Below the pieces are notes generated by a model. The model made no database searches and had not been told where the DNA came from. It saw only the letters and a list, made by a program, of their open reading frames with translations. Shown here piece after piece: positions 36,528 through 43,164 of a DNA stretch of 64,000 nucleotides (within the stretch, counting starts at the first letter, position 1; each line of letters starts with the position of its first letter). The stretch lies in NCBI GenBank assembly GCA_016932415.1, contig JAFGCX010000034.1, positions 62,001-126,000 on the forward strand. The letters are read 5' to 3'. The position numbers were made by a program, and so were the translations under genes. The stretch is from Candidatus Krumholzibacteriota bacterium. GTDB taxonomy: Bacteria > Krumholzibacteriota > Krumholzibacteriia > Krumholzibacteriales > Krumholzibacteriaceae.

Positions 36528-37352
36528 GTGAATAAAAAATCTTTATATATTCTGAACCTTGCTCCTGATGTTTACTCCAGGTTCTTCAGCGGGGCGGGCC
36601 TGCCTGATGATATCGACGTGAAAGTCTACAAGACTTTCCCCGGTTTTATGAAGGGTTTTCAGGCCCGAACAGAGGATTCACCGAATATAATAATGTTTCT
36701 CCGGCAAGCGAGGTTCGATTGCGCCAAGGCCCGTTCGTTGAGATTATCCGACCTGGATTCGCCGATCTATATCGTATCTGACTCATGTGACGAGAAGACC
36801 TATCTGATGTACCTTTCGATGGGGATAAACGGTATTATCACGCCTCCATTCAGCAAGGTCGATGTCCACGCGGTACTCAACGGCCGGAGCGAAAGGGAGT
36901 TGCTTTTTCCCCGGAATAACGACCTTATTAAAGAAGGCCAGGTCAGGCTTGATTTTCTCGTTCCAAGCAAACTCTCAAGAATACTTGGTGTAAACCGCCT
37001 GGTCTCCTTTCTCGCCACCGAATTCGGTTTTCCCAGTGAAGAATGCAGAGTCAACCTGCCGATGGTTATGGATGAAGCGCTGAGCAACGCGATCGAACAC
37101 GGGAATAACGGAAATGAAGAACTTAAAGTACACGTGCGGATATATATCAGTTCCAGCCGGATCATCATACAGGTTGAAGACCAGGGTGACGGATTCATAC
37201 CTGAAAATATAGATGACCCGAGAGACCAGGAAAATATTTACAAGGGGTCAGGCAGAGGTATTTATCTGATCAAAGAGATAATGGACAAGGTCACATTCAG
37301 GAAGGGCGGGCGGCTCATAGAGATCGAAAAGATTAATCCACTCAGCAGTTGA
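36528..37352 (+). CDS. Anti-sigma-factor-type GHKL kinase with a degenerate receiver-like N-terminus
   Basis: A 274-residue, two-part protein. Residues about 155-274 are a HATPase_c_2/RsbW-type ATP-binding domain: N-box DEALSNAIEHGNNG, G1 EDQGDGF and G2 GSGRGIYLIKEIMD. Residues 1-120 look like a CheY-fold domain (PIYIVSD..DEKTYLMYLSMGINGIITPPFS) in which the phospho-acceptor Asp region reads NIIMFLRQ and the late Lys is Pro, so it should not be phosphorylated. No membrane segment or histidine-kinase H-box is present, which suggests a serine kinase/anti-sigma switch. A possible partner is the STAS-like gene at 13.5 kb. The GTG start lacks a clear ribosome site; translation may be coupled to the zinc-ribbon gene. 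Confidence 0.72.
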   Translation: MNKKSLYILNLAPDVYSRFFSGAGLPDDIDVKVYKTFPGFMKGFQARTEDSPNIIMFLRQARFDCAKARSLRLSDLDSPIYIVSDSCDEKTYLMYLSMGINGIITPPFSKVDVHAVLNGRSERELLFPRNNDLIKEGQVRLDFLVPSKLSRILGVNRLVSFLATEFGFPSEECRVNLPMVMDEALSNAIEHGNNGNEELKVHVRIYISSSRIIIQVEDQGDGFIPENIDDPRDQENIYKGSGRGIYLIKEIMDKVTFRKGGRLIEIEKINPLSS

Positions 37353-37377
37353 TTCGATCATCGCGCGATCTTCCTAT

Positions 37378-37833
37378 TTACTTTTCTCCCCATTTCTCAC
37401 GGGATATCTTGTCAAGAAGGCCGTCGATCTGGTTTTTGATCCTGTCATTCTGGTCAGGTTCGAAAAGGACCTTCTTTATACGGCCGTCTTCGTCTTTTTT
37501 TACGTATCGAAGAGCTTTTATATTTTCAAGCGGCATAAGGATATCTTTGCTTACCCTGACCTCGATACTCCTGTCATCAAGGTTTTTGTCGTTGCTGTTG
37601 AAGGGGTGCATACCCATGCCCCATCCGTGAACGAACATCGAACATATTATCGCCCGGAAGGTGTTCTGGCGCTGAATCGAATCAAGTTCAAACGTGTCCT
37701 GGAATTTTTCCATCATCCCGTCTATGACGATCTGCAGTTTATTAAGGACCTCTTGTTTCGGTTCTGTATTAAGAAGCCTGTGGAAAACCTCTTTCAGGAT
37801 TCTTTCTGTTATTTCCATCATACCCCCAGTCAA
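37378..37833 (-). CDS. Protein of unknown function (minus strand)
   Basis: A 151-residue hydrophilic protein that I do not recognise. It is the only good coding frame in this stretch; plus-strand frames have the Ser/Phe-rich composition of antisense shadows. Features: a helical N-terminus (ITERILKEVFHRLLN), a central segment SMFVHGWGMGMHPFNSNDKN with an aromatic Gly/Met-rich loop, then VRVSKDILMPLENIKALRYVKKDEDG with beta character, and a basic C-terminal helix. There is no signal peptide or membrane helix. It converges on the GHKL gene (25 bases apart). Start choice is uncertain: ATG 37833 or a downstream ATG pair near 37821. Confidence 0.6.
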   Translation of the reverse strand: MTGGMMEITERILKEVFHRLLNTEPKQEVLNKLQIVIDGMMEKFQDTFELDSIQRQNTFRAIICSMFVHGWGMGMHPFNSNDKNLDDRSIEVRVSKDILMPLENIKALRYVKKDEDGRIKKVLFEPDQNDRIKNQIDGLLDKISREKWGEK

Positions 37834-38010
37834 GCGCGACTTCCAGAGCGACTACGATTGCCGATGAATTTAAAAACTGTCTGTCAGTCGTAAATATGCA
37901 AAAAGAATACCAATATACGATCTCTCCCCGTTTGCTGCTCCCTTTAGGTCATTGATCATACCGGTGAGGGTCCGTAATCGGCAGTCAAGGAAGGAGCGCC
38001 GATATGAAAA

Positions 38011-38024
38011 TGGCACAATTCTGG
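38011..38024 (+). promoter_or_regulatory. Sigma-54-like promoter before the PH-like/zinc-ribbon gene
   Basis: TGGCAC at 38011-38016 and GGC ending at 38024 give the GG-N10-GC spacing of sigma-54 -24/-12 elements; the -12 part is TGGC rather than TTGC. The predicted start (about 38036) lies 28 bases before the TTG at 38064. rpoN is not in the window. Confidence 0.4.
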
Positions 38025-38063
38025 CTTGAATGCGTGTAAGAGATTCATCAGAGGGGAGATATA

Positions 38064-38480
38064 TTGCAGTCTACTATTGAAATCACCATTTTCATGCAAA
38101 AAGCGATATATTACTGCAGCAGATTGATTGCTGCCAGAGGTGTCCTCGAACTTACCGACAGGATGCTTAACTTCGAGGTCTCTTCGCTCGACGCTTCTTT
38201 CGGGATAAAGAATGTCTCCGTAGACCTGACTGACGTGACCGATATCAGGATCGAGGCAGGAGACCTTAATCCGAGAGTAGTCCTCTGCACGGTCGCTAGG
38301 AATTATGAATTCGTCCTGTCCGGCGGACAGGAACTCTATGACAGGCTCAGGGATCTCGTTGCCACGCCTGGAGAGATAGCTATGAGGAGGGATAGAGCCC
38401 TGTTGACACTGACATGCAATTGCGGCCGGGAGATCGACGCCCATTATAGATTCTGCCCCTGGTGCGGCACGAAATTATGA
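38064..38480 (+). CDS. Small protein with PH/GRAM-like region and C-terminal zinc ribbon
   Basis: A 138-residue protein. Residues 1-105 show alternating strands (RGVLELTDRMLNFEVS, VSVDLTDVTDIRIEAG, YEFVLSGGQELYDRLRDLV), the order of a bacterial PH/GRAM-like domain that ends with one helix. The C-terminal 25 residues form a double-Cys zinc ribbon (TCNCGREI and FCPWCGTKL). No signal peptide is seen. Similar PH plus zinc-ribbon proteins are thought to bind lipids or other proteins; the role here is unknown. The TTG start at 38064 has GGGGAG upstream, and a sigma-54-like promoter precedes it. Confidence 0.58.
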   Translation: MQSTIEITIFMQKAIYYCSRLIAARGVLELTDRMLNFEVSSLDASFGIKNVSVDLTDVTDIRIEAGDLNPRVVLCTVARNYEFVLSGGQELYDRLRDLVATPGEIAMRRDRALLTLTCNCGREIDAHYRFCPWCGTKL

Positions 38481-38508
38481 CCTGCCAGCGAAATATATAT
38501 TTTTTCAG

Positions 38509-38537
38509 TTGTTAAAACCTTCCCATTTTATTACATT
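38509..38537 (+). promoter_or_regulatory. Possible sigma-70 promoter of the lipoprotein gene
   Basis: TTGTTA (38509-38514) and TACATT (38532-38537) with a 17-base spacer, 55 bases before the ATG at 38592, in an AT-rich gap. Each box matches four of six consensus positions. Confidence 0.4.
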
Positions 38538-38591
38538 CTTCTCAGATGGTTTACCGCCTGTTCCAAAGTTGATAATCGGCAGGAGGTCGTT

Positions 38592-38945
38592 ATGAGGCGG
38601 ATCGTTGGGTCTATATTTACAATAAGTTTAATAATGCTTTTATTTGTACCAGGGTGCAAAGATTCTCAATCTTCAGCCGAAACAGGTTTTGAGCTGTCGA
38701 CGACTAACTGCGTAGCGATAGGTATCCATGTTCATATCGATGACGAATATCAGGGATTGGCATCAGCCGAGCAGCCTCAGTTTTTCGCTCTTCCAGCAGG
38801 CACTTATCATCTTTACGCGCGCAGCAACGCCAGCACTTCGGTTGTTATCGATCCCTTGTGCTGGTCGATGGAGATCTCGATCTCGGACGGGAATATAACC
38901 GAGGTGGTCCTCGATTGCACCAACACGATTCCGTGTGAGGATTGA
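38592..38945 (+). CDS. Small lipoprotein of unknown function
   Basis: A 117-residue protein with a type II signal peptide: MRRIVGS, hydrophobic core, lipobox FVPGC at about residues 18-22. The mature part has about 95 residues, with Cys residues at three spaced positions (TNCVAIG, DPLCWSM, LDCTNTIPC) that could pair, and beta-rich segments (HVHIDDEYQGL, GTYHLYARSN) recalling a PEGA-like fold. The following Gly of the lipobox is not Asp-bound (+2 is Lys), so the outer membrane is the likely site. AGGAGG lies upstream of the ATG, and a strong terminator follows about 40 bases after the stop, so it may be a single-gene transcript. Confidence 0.65.
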   Translation: MRRIVGSIFTISLIMLLFVPGCKDSQSSAETGFELSTTNCVAIGIHVHIDDEYQGLASAEQPQFFALPAGTYHLYARSNASTSVVIDPLCWSMEISISDGNITEVVLDCTNTIPCED

Positions 38946-38982
38946 AGCGGAAGAACTCATCGGGCCAATAATCGCAGATTAC

Positions 38983-39018
38983 AAAGCTCTTTCTCAATTT
39001 CAGGGAAAGAGCTTTTTT
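38983..39018 (+). terminator. Intrinsic terminator behind the lipoprotein gene
   Basis: An 11-bp perfect stem, AAAGCTCTTTC (38983-38993) with GAAAGAGCTTT (39005-39015), and an 11-base loop, runs into six T at 39013-39018. It separates the lipoprotein gene from the mglA-like transcript. Confidence 0.85.
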
Positions 39019-39087
39019 ACAAGGTTGCCCTGCAGACGTAAATGCAAGTAATATAACAAGATAAAAAACGATTTGAGGGGAAAAAGG

Positions 39088-39103
39088 TGGCACATTAATT
39101 GCG
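39088..39103 (+). promoter_or_regulatory. Sigma-54-like promoter before the MglA-family gene
   Basis: TGGCAC at 39088-39093 and TTGCG at 39099-39103 give the exact GG-N10-GC spacing of -24/-12 promoters and match the TGGCAC-N5-TTGC consensus well. The predicted start is about 39114. It stands between a terminator and a long leader. Confidence 0.55.
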
Positions 39104-39113
39104 CATGCAGTTG

Positions 39114-39241
39114 ATGTCGGGGTGGATTATTCCTGATTCTAACGAAGTAATAACACCCTAGCTCAAGTGACGTTAGCCTGCTCCGGATTCTGCTTCCTTC
39201 GTCTGTGCATCGAGTGAGTGGGATGGAAGCTGCCCCGACAT
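39114..39241 (+). ncRNA. Candidate structured 5' leader RNA of the MglA-family gene
   Basis: The first nine bases from the predicted transcription start (39114-39122, ATGTCGGGG) pair perfectly with CCCCGACAT at 39233-39241, closing a 128-base domain that ends just before the AAGGAG of the gene. Inside: GGGTG/CACCC (39120-39124 with 39154-39158) extended by TTATT/AATAA (39127-39131 with 39149-39153); CTAACG/CGTTAG (39139-39144 with 39171-39176), which would make a loop-to-downstream pairing; and GCTTCC/GGAAGC (39192-39197 with 39225-39230). The closing stem and the first hairpin share G39120-G39122, so they exclude each other. No known riboswitch class was recognised. This is read by eye from one sequence; covariation is needed. 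Confidence 0.4.
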
Positions 39242-39264
39242 AAAATTATAAGGAGATCATCAAG

Positions 39265-40389
39265 ATGGCAGTCTATAACTATGCAGGTGGAGAGATCAAT
39301 GTCAAGATAGTCTATTATGGCCCGGGAGTAAGCGGGAAAACTACGAATCTTGAACTTATGTATTCGAAACTACCCAGAGAGAACAAGGGAAAGATGGTTT
39401 CGATGAAGACCCGTACTGACAGGACCCTTTTCTTTGATTTTCTTCCGATTGAAATAGGCGATTTCAAGGGGATGAAAGTGCGTTTCCTCCTGTACACGGT
39501 ACCAGGCCAGGTCTACTATAACGCCACCCGGAGACTTGTCCTCAAGGGAGTCGACGCGGTAGTCTTTGTCGCTGATTCTTCTCCAGGCAAGATGGATGAG
39601 AACATCGAGAGTCTTCATAATCTTGAGGAAAATCTCAACGAGCTTGGAATGTCACTCAGCACGATACCATGGATAATCCAGTACAACAAGCGCGACATCG
39701 AAGGATGCATAAGCAGAGATGTGCTTGATATAGAACTGAACACATGGAACGCCGACGCGATAGAATCAGTAGCCGTGACGGGTCAGGGAGTCTATGAGAC
39801 TTTCGAGGGTATAGCAAGAAAAGTCTTTGAATCACTGAAGGATATGCTGAGCGAATCGGAACCGGAAGAAGAACCGGTGGACGAGGAGCCTGAAGATGAA
39901 GATATCAATGTCGAGATAGTTGCTCAGGGTATATCAAGGAATCAAAGCTCAGGGACGGATGAGAGCGAGTCTTTAGGTTACGCAGAGGAGAGAGAAGAGG
40001 AGCACGAGTCTGTCTCTGAGTTTGTAGAAAATGTCCTCAAGGAAGGCGATCTGCCTGAGAACAGCATAGATCTGGGAGCAACCAGGGGAGGATACGAGGA
40101 GTACGGACACGTCGTGGAACTCGGTGGCACGGGGGCGGAGGGTGAAGCTGAGGAGGCTCCAAAGATGACAGTAGCGGTCGAAGAGAAGAAACCCGACTTT
40201 ATAACCGACCCACTCGATAATCTGTCGGAAAATGGACCCCGGGCGGATTCTGATAGCAGTGACGGTGAAATGCTTATATCGGACGAATCGTTCGAGAAGC
40301 TGGTGACGATTCCAGTCGAGCTGACAGAAGACCAGGTCAGAAACAACATCCCGGTCAAAGTCATTCTCGAGATCAAGGTGACACCCTGA
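39265..40389 (+). CDS. MglA-family small GTPase with long acidic C-terminal extension
   Basis: Residues 1-195 are an MglA-type Ras-like GTPase: P-loop GPGVSGKT at 19-26, switch II TVPGQ at 78-82 followed by VYYNATRRLVLKGVDAVVFVADSS, and the base-recognition motif NKRD at 141-144. MglA sets cell polarity and controls motility or type IV pili. Typical MglA proteins have about 195 residues; this one continues to 374 with a Glu/Asp-rich, presumably disordered stretch (about 200-330) and a compact end segment (ESFEKLVTIPVELTEDQVRNN then PVKVILEIKV). The end may be a docking motif. TAAGGAG stands nine bases before the ATG, behind a long leader with a sigma-54-like promoter. No MglB gene lies beside it. 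Confidence 0.85.
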   Translation: MAVYNYAGGEINVKIVYYGPGVSGKTTNLELMYSKLPRENKGKMVSMKTRTDRTLFFDFLPIEIGDFKGMKVRFLLYTVPGQVYYNATRRLVLKGVDAVVFVADSSPGKMDENIESLHNLEENLNELGMSLSTIPWIIQYNKRDIEGCISRDVLDIELNTWNADAIESVAVTGQGVYETFEGIARKVFESLKDMLSESEPEEEPVDEEPEDEDINVEIVAQGISRNQSSGTDESESLGYAEEREEEHESVSEFVENVLKEGDLPENSIDLGATRGGYEEYGHVVELGGTGAEGEAEEAPKMTVAVEEKKPDFITDPLDNLSENGPRADSDSSDGEMLISDESFEKLVTIPVELTEDQVRNNIPVKVILEIKVTP

Positions 40390-40464
40390 TCCGGCGGAGA
40401 CCGAGGCCGGTCTGATATCTCCGTTCAGGCACACTCCCCGCGATTCCCCTCACTTAAATATTCC

Positions 40465-40494
40465 TTGACCGGCAACCAAAATAAGACGAAGATA
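40465..40494 (+). promoter_or_regulatory. Possible promoter of the response-regulator gene
   Basis: TTGACC at 40465-40470 is a good -35; the -10 about 18 bases further (AAGATA) is weak. It lies in the 154-base gap between the GTPase and the CheY-like gene. Confidence 0.25.
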
Positions 40495-40543
40495 TATAAC
40501 GGGTCCAGTGATGCTGATCCGGAATTTTGCCTGGAGAGGAAGT

Positions 40544-40924
40544 ATGCCTAAAATACTTATTGTCGACGATGAAGCGAATGTCAGAATGCTCTACAGGGAG
40601 GAACTTCAGAATGACGGTTACGAGACTGTTCTGGCAGAGAATATCAGTGAAGCGATAGCTTCTGTCAAGAATGACGCTCCTGATCTTGTCATTCTCGATA
40701 TCAAACTGGACAAAGAAAGTGGAATAGATGCCCTGACAAAGATCATGGAGCAGCGCAAGGACCTGCCGGTGATCCTTAATTCGGCCTATTCAGTGTATAA
40801 GGATAATTTCCAGACATGGGCAGCTGACGCATATATAGTGAAATCAGTCGATCTTGATCCTCTGAAGGAAAAGATCAGGGAACTGCTGGACAGGAAAGCA
40901 AAGACCGGAGAATCAGAGGTTTAG
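40544..40924 (+). CDS. Single-domain CheY-like response regulator
   Basis: A 126-residue receiver domain with no output domain. The acidic pair Asp8/Asp9 (ILIVDDE), phospho-acceptor Asp52 (LVILDIKL), Ser80 (VILNSAYS) and Lys100 (YIVKS) are all present, so it should be phosphorylated. ATG 40544 is chosen because GGAGAGGA precedes it and the protein then begins at the first strand; an earlier in-frame ATG at 40511 would add a non-conserved tail. Lying behind an MglA-like GTPase, it may act like the receiver proteins that steer MglA-based polarity; no cognate histidine kinase is in the window. Three bases separate it from the next gene. Confidence 0.85.
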   Translation: MPKILIVDDEANVRMLYREELQNDGYETVLAENISEAIASVKNDAPDLVILDIKLDKESGIDALTKIMEQRKDLPVILNSAYSVYKDNFQTWAADAYIVKSVDLDPLKEKIRELLDRKAKTGESEV

Positions 40925-40926
40925 CG

Positions 40927-41358
40927 ATGTCAAGGATCCAGGCGGTCATTTTCATCCTGTTGATCCTGTCAGCCGGTCGTCTGGCCGGGCAGGAACCGGT
41001 GGCCGGGAGTGTATTCGAAGATTATCTCAATCCCTCCACACAGGCACGGTATCTGAATCTTCCCGGGTTGTCGTTCAACAGTTCGATGGGATTCAGTTAC
41101 TCATCATACGGTAACGACAGATCTCAGGGATATGGTTACTATATGGGGCACATCAGCTACAGGCTTGGTCCCGACTGGTCGCTTAACTGTGATATCGGCG
41201 TTCGGACAACGATGATGGCTTCGGATGGTATGCGGGAAAGCTCTGAACTGTTTATTCCAAATTTTGACCTTACCTACCGGCCGAGCAGCAAACTTATGAT
41301 AAGTTTCCAGTACAGGCAGTACCAGTACCCGGCTGGTTCGAGGTATCTCTTCAGGTGA
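40927..41358 (+). CDS. Small exported beta-rich protein of unknown function
   Basis: A 143-residue protein with a signal peptide (MSRIQAVIFILLILSAGRLAG, cleavage near 20-22). The mature part begins with SVFEDYLNPSTQARYLNLPGLSFNSSMGFSYSS and continues with alternating Tyr-rich strands (GYYMGHISYRLG, DWSLNCDIGVRT, FDLTYRPSSKLMISFQYRQYQY) typical of an outer-membrane beta structure, perhaps six to eight strands, small for a barrel. No family was recognised. It starts three bases after the receiver gene, so the two are co-expressed. Confidence 0.6.
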   Translation: MSRIQAVIFILLILSAGRLAGQEPVAGSVFEDYLNPSTQARYLNLPGLSFNSSMGFSYSSYGNDRSQGYGYYMGHISYRLGPDWSLNCDIGVRTTMMASDGMRESSELFIPNFDLTYRPSSKLMISFQYRQYQYPAGSRYLFR

Positions 41359-41408
41359 TCCGCCCTGCGTCCGTTTCAGAGAGGAAATCGGTAAAAGGGA
41401 TGATCAAA

Positions 41409-41798
41409 ATGAAAAAAAGACCATTACTCTCGATATGCTCTGCCTTGATATTCATGCTTTTTCTTGCTTCCTGTGGCGATGAACTTACCGAACCGATCTA
41501 TGACGGATACACGCTGCAGGGGACAGTGATCGATGATCTGAGCGGAGAACCTCTTGAAGATGTCGAAGTGCTTACAGGGTGGGAGAGTTCGTTTGAGTTC
41601 AGATCCCACTCCCTGACTGATTCAGAGGGTTGTTTCGTCTTCCATGGGTTTCCGGGAACGATGCCGAGCCGAGAGGTCTTCCGGTTCGAGAAAGAAGGGT
41701 ATCGGCCGAATGAGGTCCCGGCCAGCACGGCGACCAGAAAAGCATCTTTCAGGTATCATCTGCAGGTCCGAATGACCGCCGAAGATGATATCTCCTGA
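41409..41798 (+). CDS. Lipoprotein with carboxypeptidase-regulatory-like domain
   Basis: About 129 residues. A lipoprotein signal (MKKRPLLSICSALIFMLFLASC) ends in lipobox LASC. The mature part is one carboxypeptidase D regulatory-like (CarboxypepD_reg) beta-sandwich: YTLQGTVIDDLSGEPLEDVEVLTG and SLTDSEGCFVFHGFPG, closing with the usual FEKEGYRP. Such domains occur on outer-membrane receptors and lipoproteins of FCB bacteria. ATG 41409 has AAAAGGGA at eight bases; the in-frame ATG at 41400 and frames further upstream would overlap the previous gene. The role is unknown. Confidence 0.7.
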   Translation: MKKRPLLSICSALIFMLFLASCGDELTEPIYDGYTLQGTVIDDLSGEPLEDVEVLTGWESSFEFRSHSLTDSEGCFVFHGFPGTMPSREVFRFEKEGYRPNEVPASTATRKASFRYHLQVRMTAEDDIS

Positions 41799-41927
41799 TC
41801 TCCGGAAGGAATCGCGTTCGCTGATGAACGGAGCGAAGTTCCTGCCACAATCGGGAAGCGGGAGCCCGCTCGGCTCGCCGTGCTGATTCGATCTGTTACT
41901 AAACTCTTTACCGCTTCTGGAAATCCC

Positions 41928-41956
41928 TTGACAACAGGCTGTTACTCGGCTAGCCT
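41928..41956 (+). promoter_or_regulatory. Promoter of the TPR-Wzi operon
   Basis: A perfect TTGACA (41928-41933), a 17-base spacer and TAGCCT (41951-41956), 50 bases before the ATG at 42007, within a 208-base gap. Confidence 0.5.
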
Positions 41957-42006
41957 GCCAGCAGGAACAAGTCTTGACGTACTGAATTCCCGAGGGGAGT
42001 CTATAT

Positions 42007-43164
42007 ATGAAATTACGCTGGGACAAGCTGCTTGAATTCACCAGGGGTGAGGTCAAGGAAGAGAGCAGAGAAATAGCCCGGCTGAGAAGAAAGTATGATT
42101 CCGGCGAAGCCGGAGTCGGCGAGATCCTCGAGCTTGCCAGGTATCTTTTTGAAAAAAAGGAAACGAAGATCTCGGAAAGACTGTTAAACGAACTTCTTAC
42201 TCATCCCGACATAGATGAACCGGCGTTGTTCGATATATGTTCTCTCTTCGAAAGGGCGGGGAATTATGACGCTGCCTATTGCGGATATGAAAAATATTGC
42301 GAATTGTCAAGCGGCGACGCGATGCCTTTGTACCGCATGGGCAGGCTTCTCGAGATGCAGGGAAAACTCGATGAAGCGATAGACCTGCATAACAGGGCGC
42401 TTGCTCTTGAGCCTGAAAACCCGGAATGCTTCTACAGGCTCGGTGTCGCCTTTACAAAGTGCCGGAATTTTGATGAAGCGGAGAAGAATTACAGAAAAGC
42501 CCTCGAACTCGATCCGACTCATTCGAAGTCATACACAAATCTGGGGTATATACTTGATCTTGGCGGAAGGAGAAACGCAGCCCTTCAGCAGTTCCGTAAG
42601 GCTGTCCAGCATAATCCTAAAAGCGCTGAAGCTCATTTCAATCTTGGAGCCCTTTATGGGGAAGAAGGTGACCGCCAGCAGGCGATCAAGGAATTCCGGA
42701 TCGGACTGGAGATCGATTCCAACTGCATAGAGGGACATTATAATCTGGGAGTGGCTCTTATCAACGAAGGCAGATATGACGATGCCAGAGATGAATTCAA
42801 AAGGATCCTGAAGATAGAAGGTGATAATGTAAACGCTCTCTTTTATCTCGGGTTGATATATTACCGCAAGGGGGTCTACGCGAAGGCTTTGAAATATCTT
42901 CAGCATGCCGTCAGGTTGAACCCTGGAAATTCGACGATTCTTTACTACCTTGGCGAATCGTATAACAAGCTGGAACAGCCCGACAAGGCGCAGGAATATT
43001 TCAAGAGAGTCGCAGAAATAAATCCGGCGGATCAAAGAGTATATTTCAGCATGGGCATTTCCTACGAAAAGCAGGATGACAAGAGGAAAGCAAGGGAATG
43101 GTACCGGATGGCTGAAAATGAAAGATCATTGAAAATGGGGGAGTCACACCGGATAACAGGATGA
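42007..43164 (+). CDS. Tetratricopeptide-repeat protein
   Basis: A 385-residue soluble protein with nine or so TPR units from about residue 65 to 375: PLYRMGRLLEMQGKLDEAIDLHNRALALEPEN, CFYRLGVAFTKCRNFDEAEKNYRKALELDP, and so on, with canonical Gly/Ala/Pro positions. Residues 1-60 are a charged, helical lead. There is no signal peptide. TPR proteins act as assembly platforms; here it precedes an outer-membrane Wzi-like protein with an ATGA-type overlap, so a joint function in envelope assembly or regulation is plausible. The ATG is preceded by GAGGGGAG. Confidence 0.8.
   Translation: MKLRWDKLLEFTRGEVKEESREIARLRRKYDSGEAGVGEILELARYLFEKKETKISERLLNELLTHPDIDEPALFDICSLFERAGNYDAAYCGYEKYCELSSGDAMPLYRMGRLLEMQGKLDEAIDLHNRALALEPENPECFYRLGVAFTKCRNFDEAEKNYRKALELDPTHSKSYTNLGYILDLGGRRNAALQQFRKAVQHNPKSAEAHFNLGALYGEEGDRQQAIKEFRIGLEIDSNCIEGHYNLGVALINEGRYDDARDEFKRILKIEGDNVNALFYLGLIYYRKGVYAKALKYLQHAVRLNPGNSTILYYLGESYNKLEQPDKAQEYFKRVAEINPADQRVYFSMGISYEKQDDKRKAREWYRMAENERSLKMGESHRITG

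Noticed and set aside
38004-38039. Eleven-codon frame with AAGGAG
   Set aside because: It overlaps the sigma-54-like element and would lie at or before the predicted transcript start.
39114-39241. Signal recognition particle RNA or 6S RNA as an explanation of the leader
   Set aside because: The minus strand has GAAGGAAGCAG, similar to part of the SRP RNA, but the surrounding pairing does not fit; no long 6S-type rod is seen.
40428-40441. A third GG-N10-GC pattern before the response-regulator gene
   Set aside because: Only AGGCAC and CCGC are present; too weak next to the other two sites.
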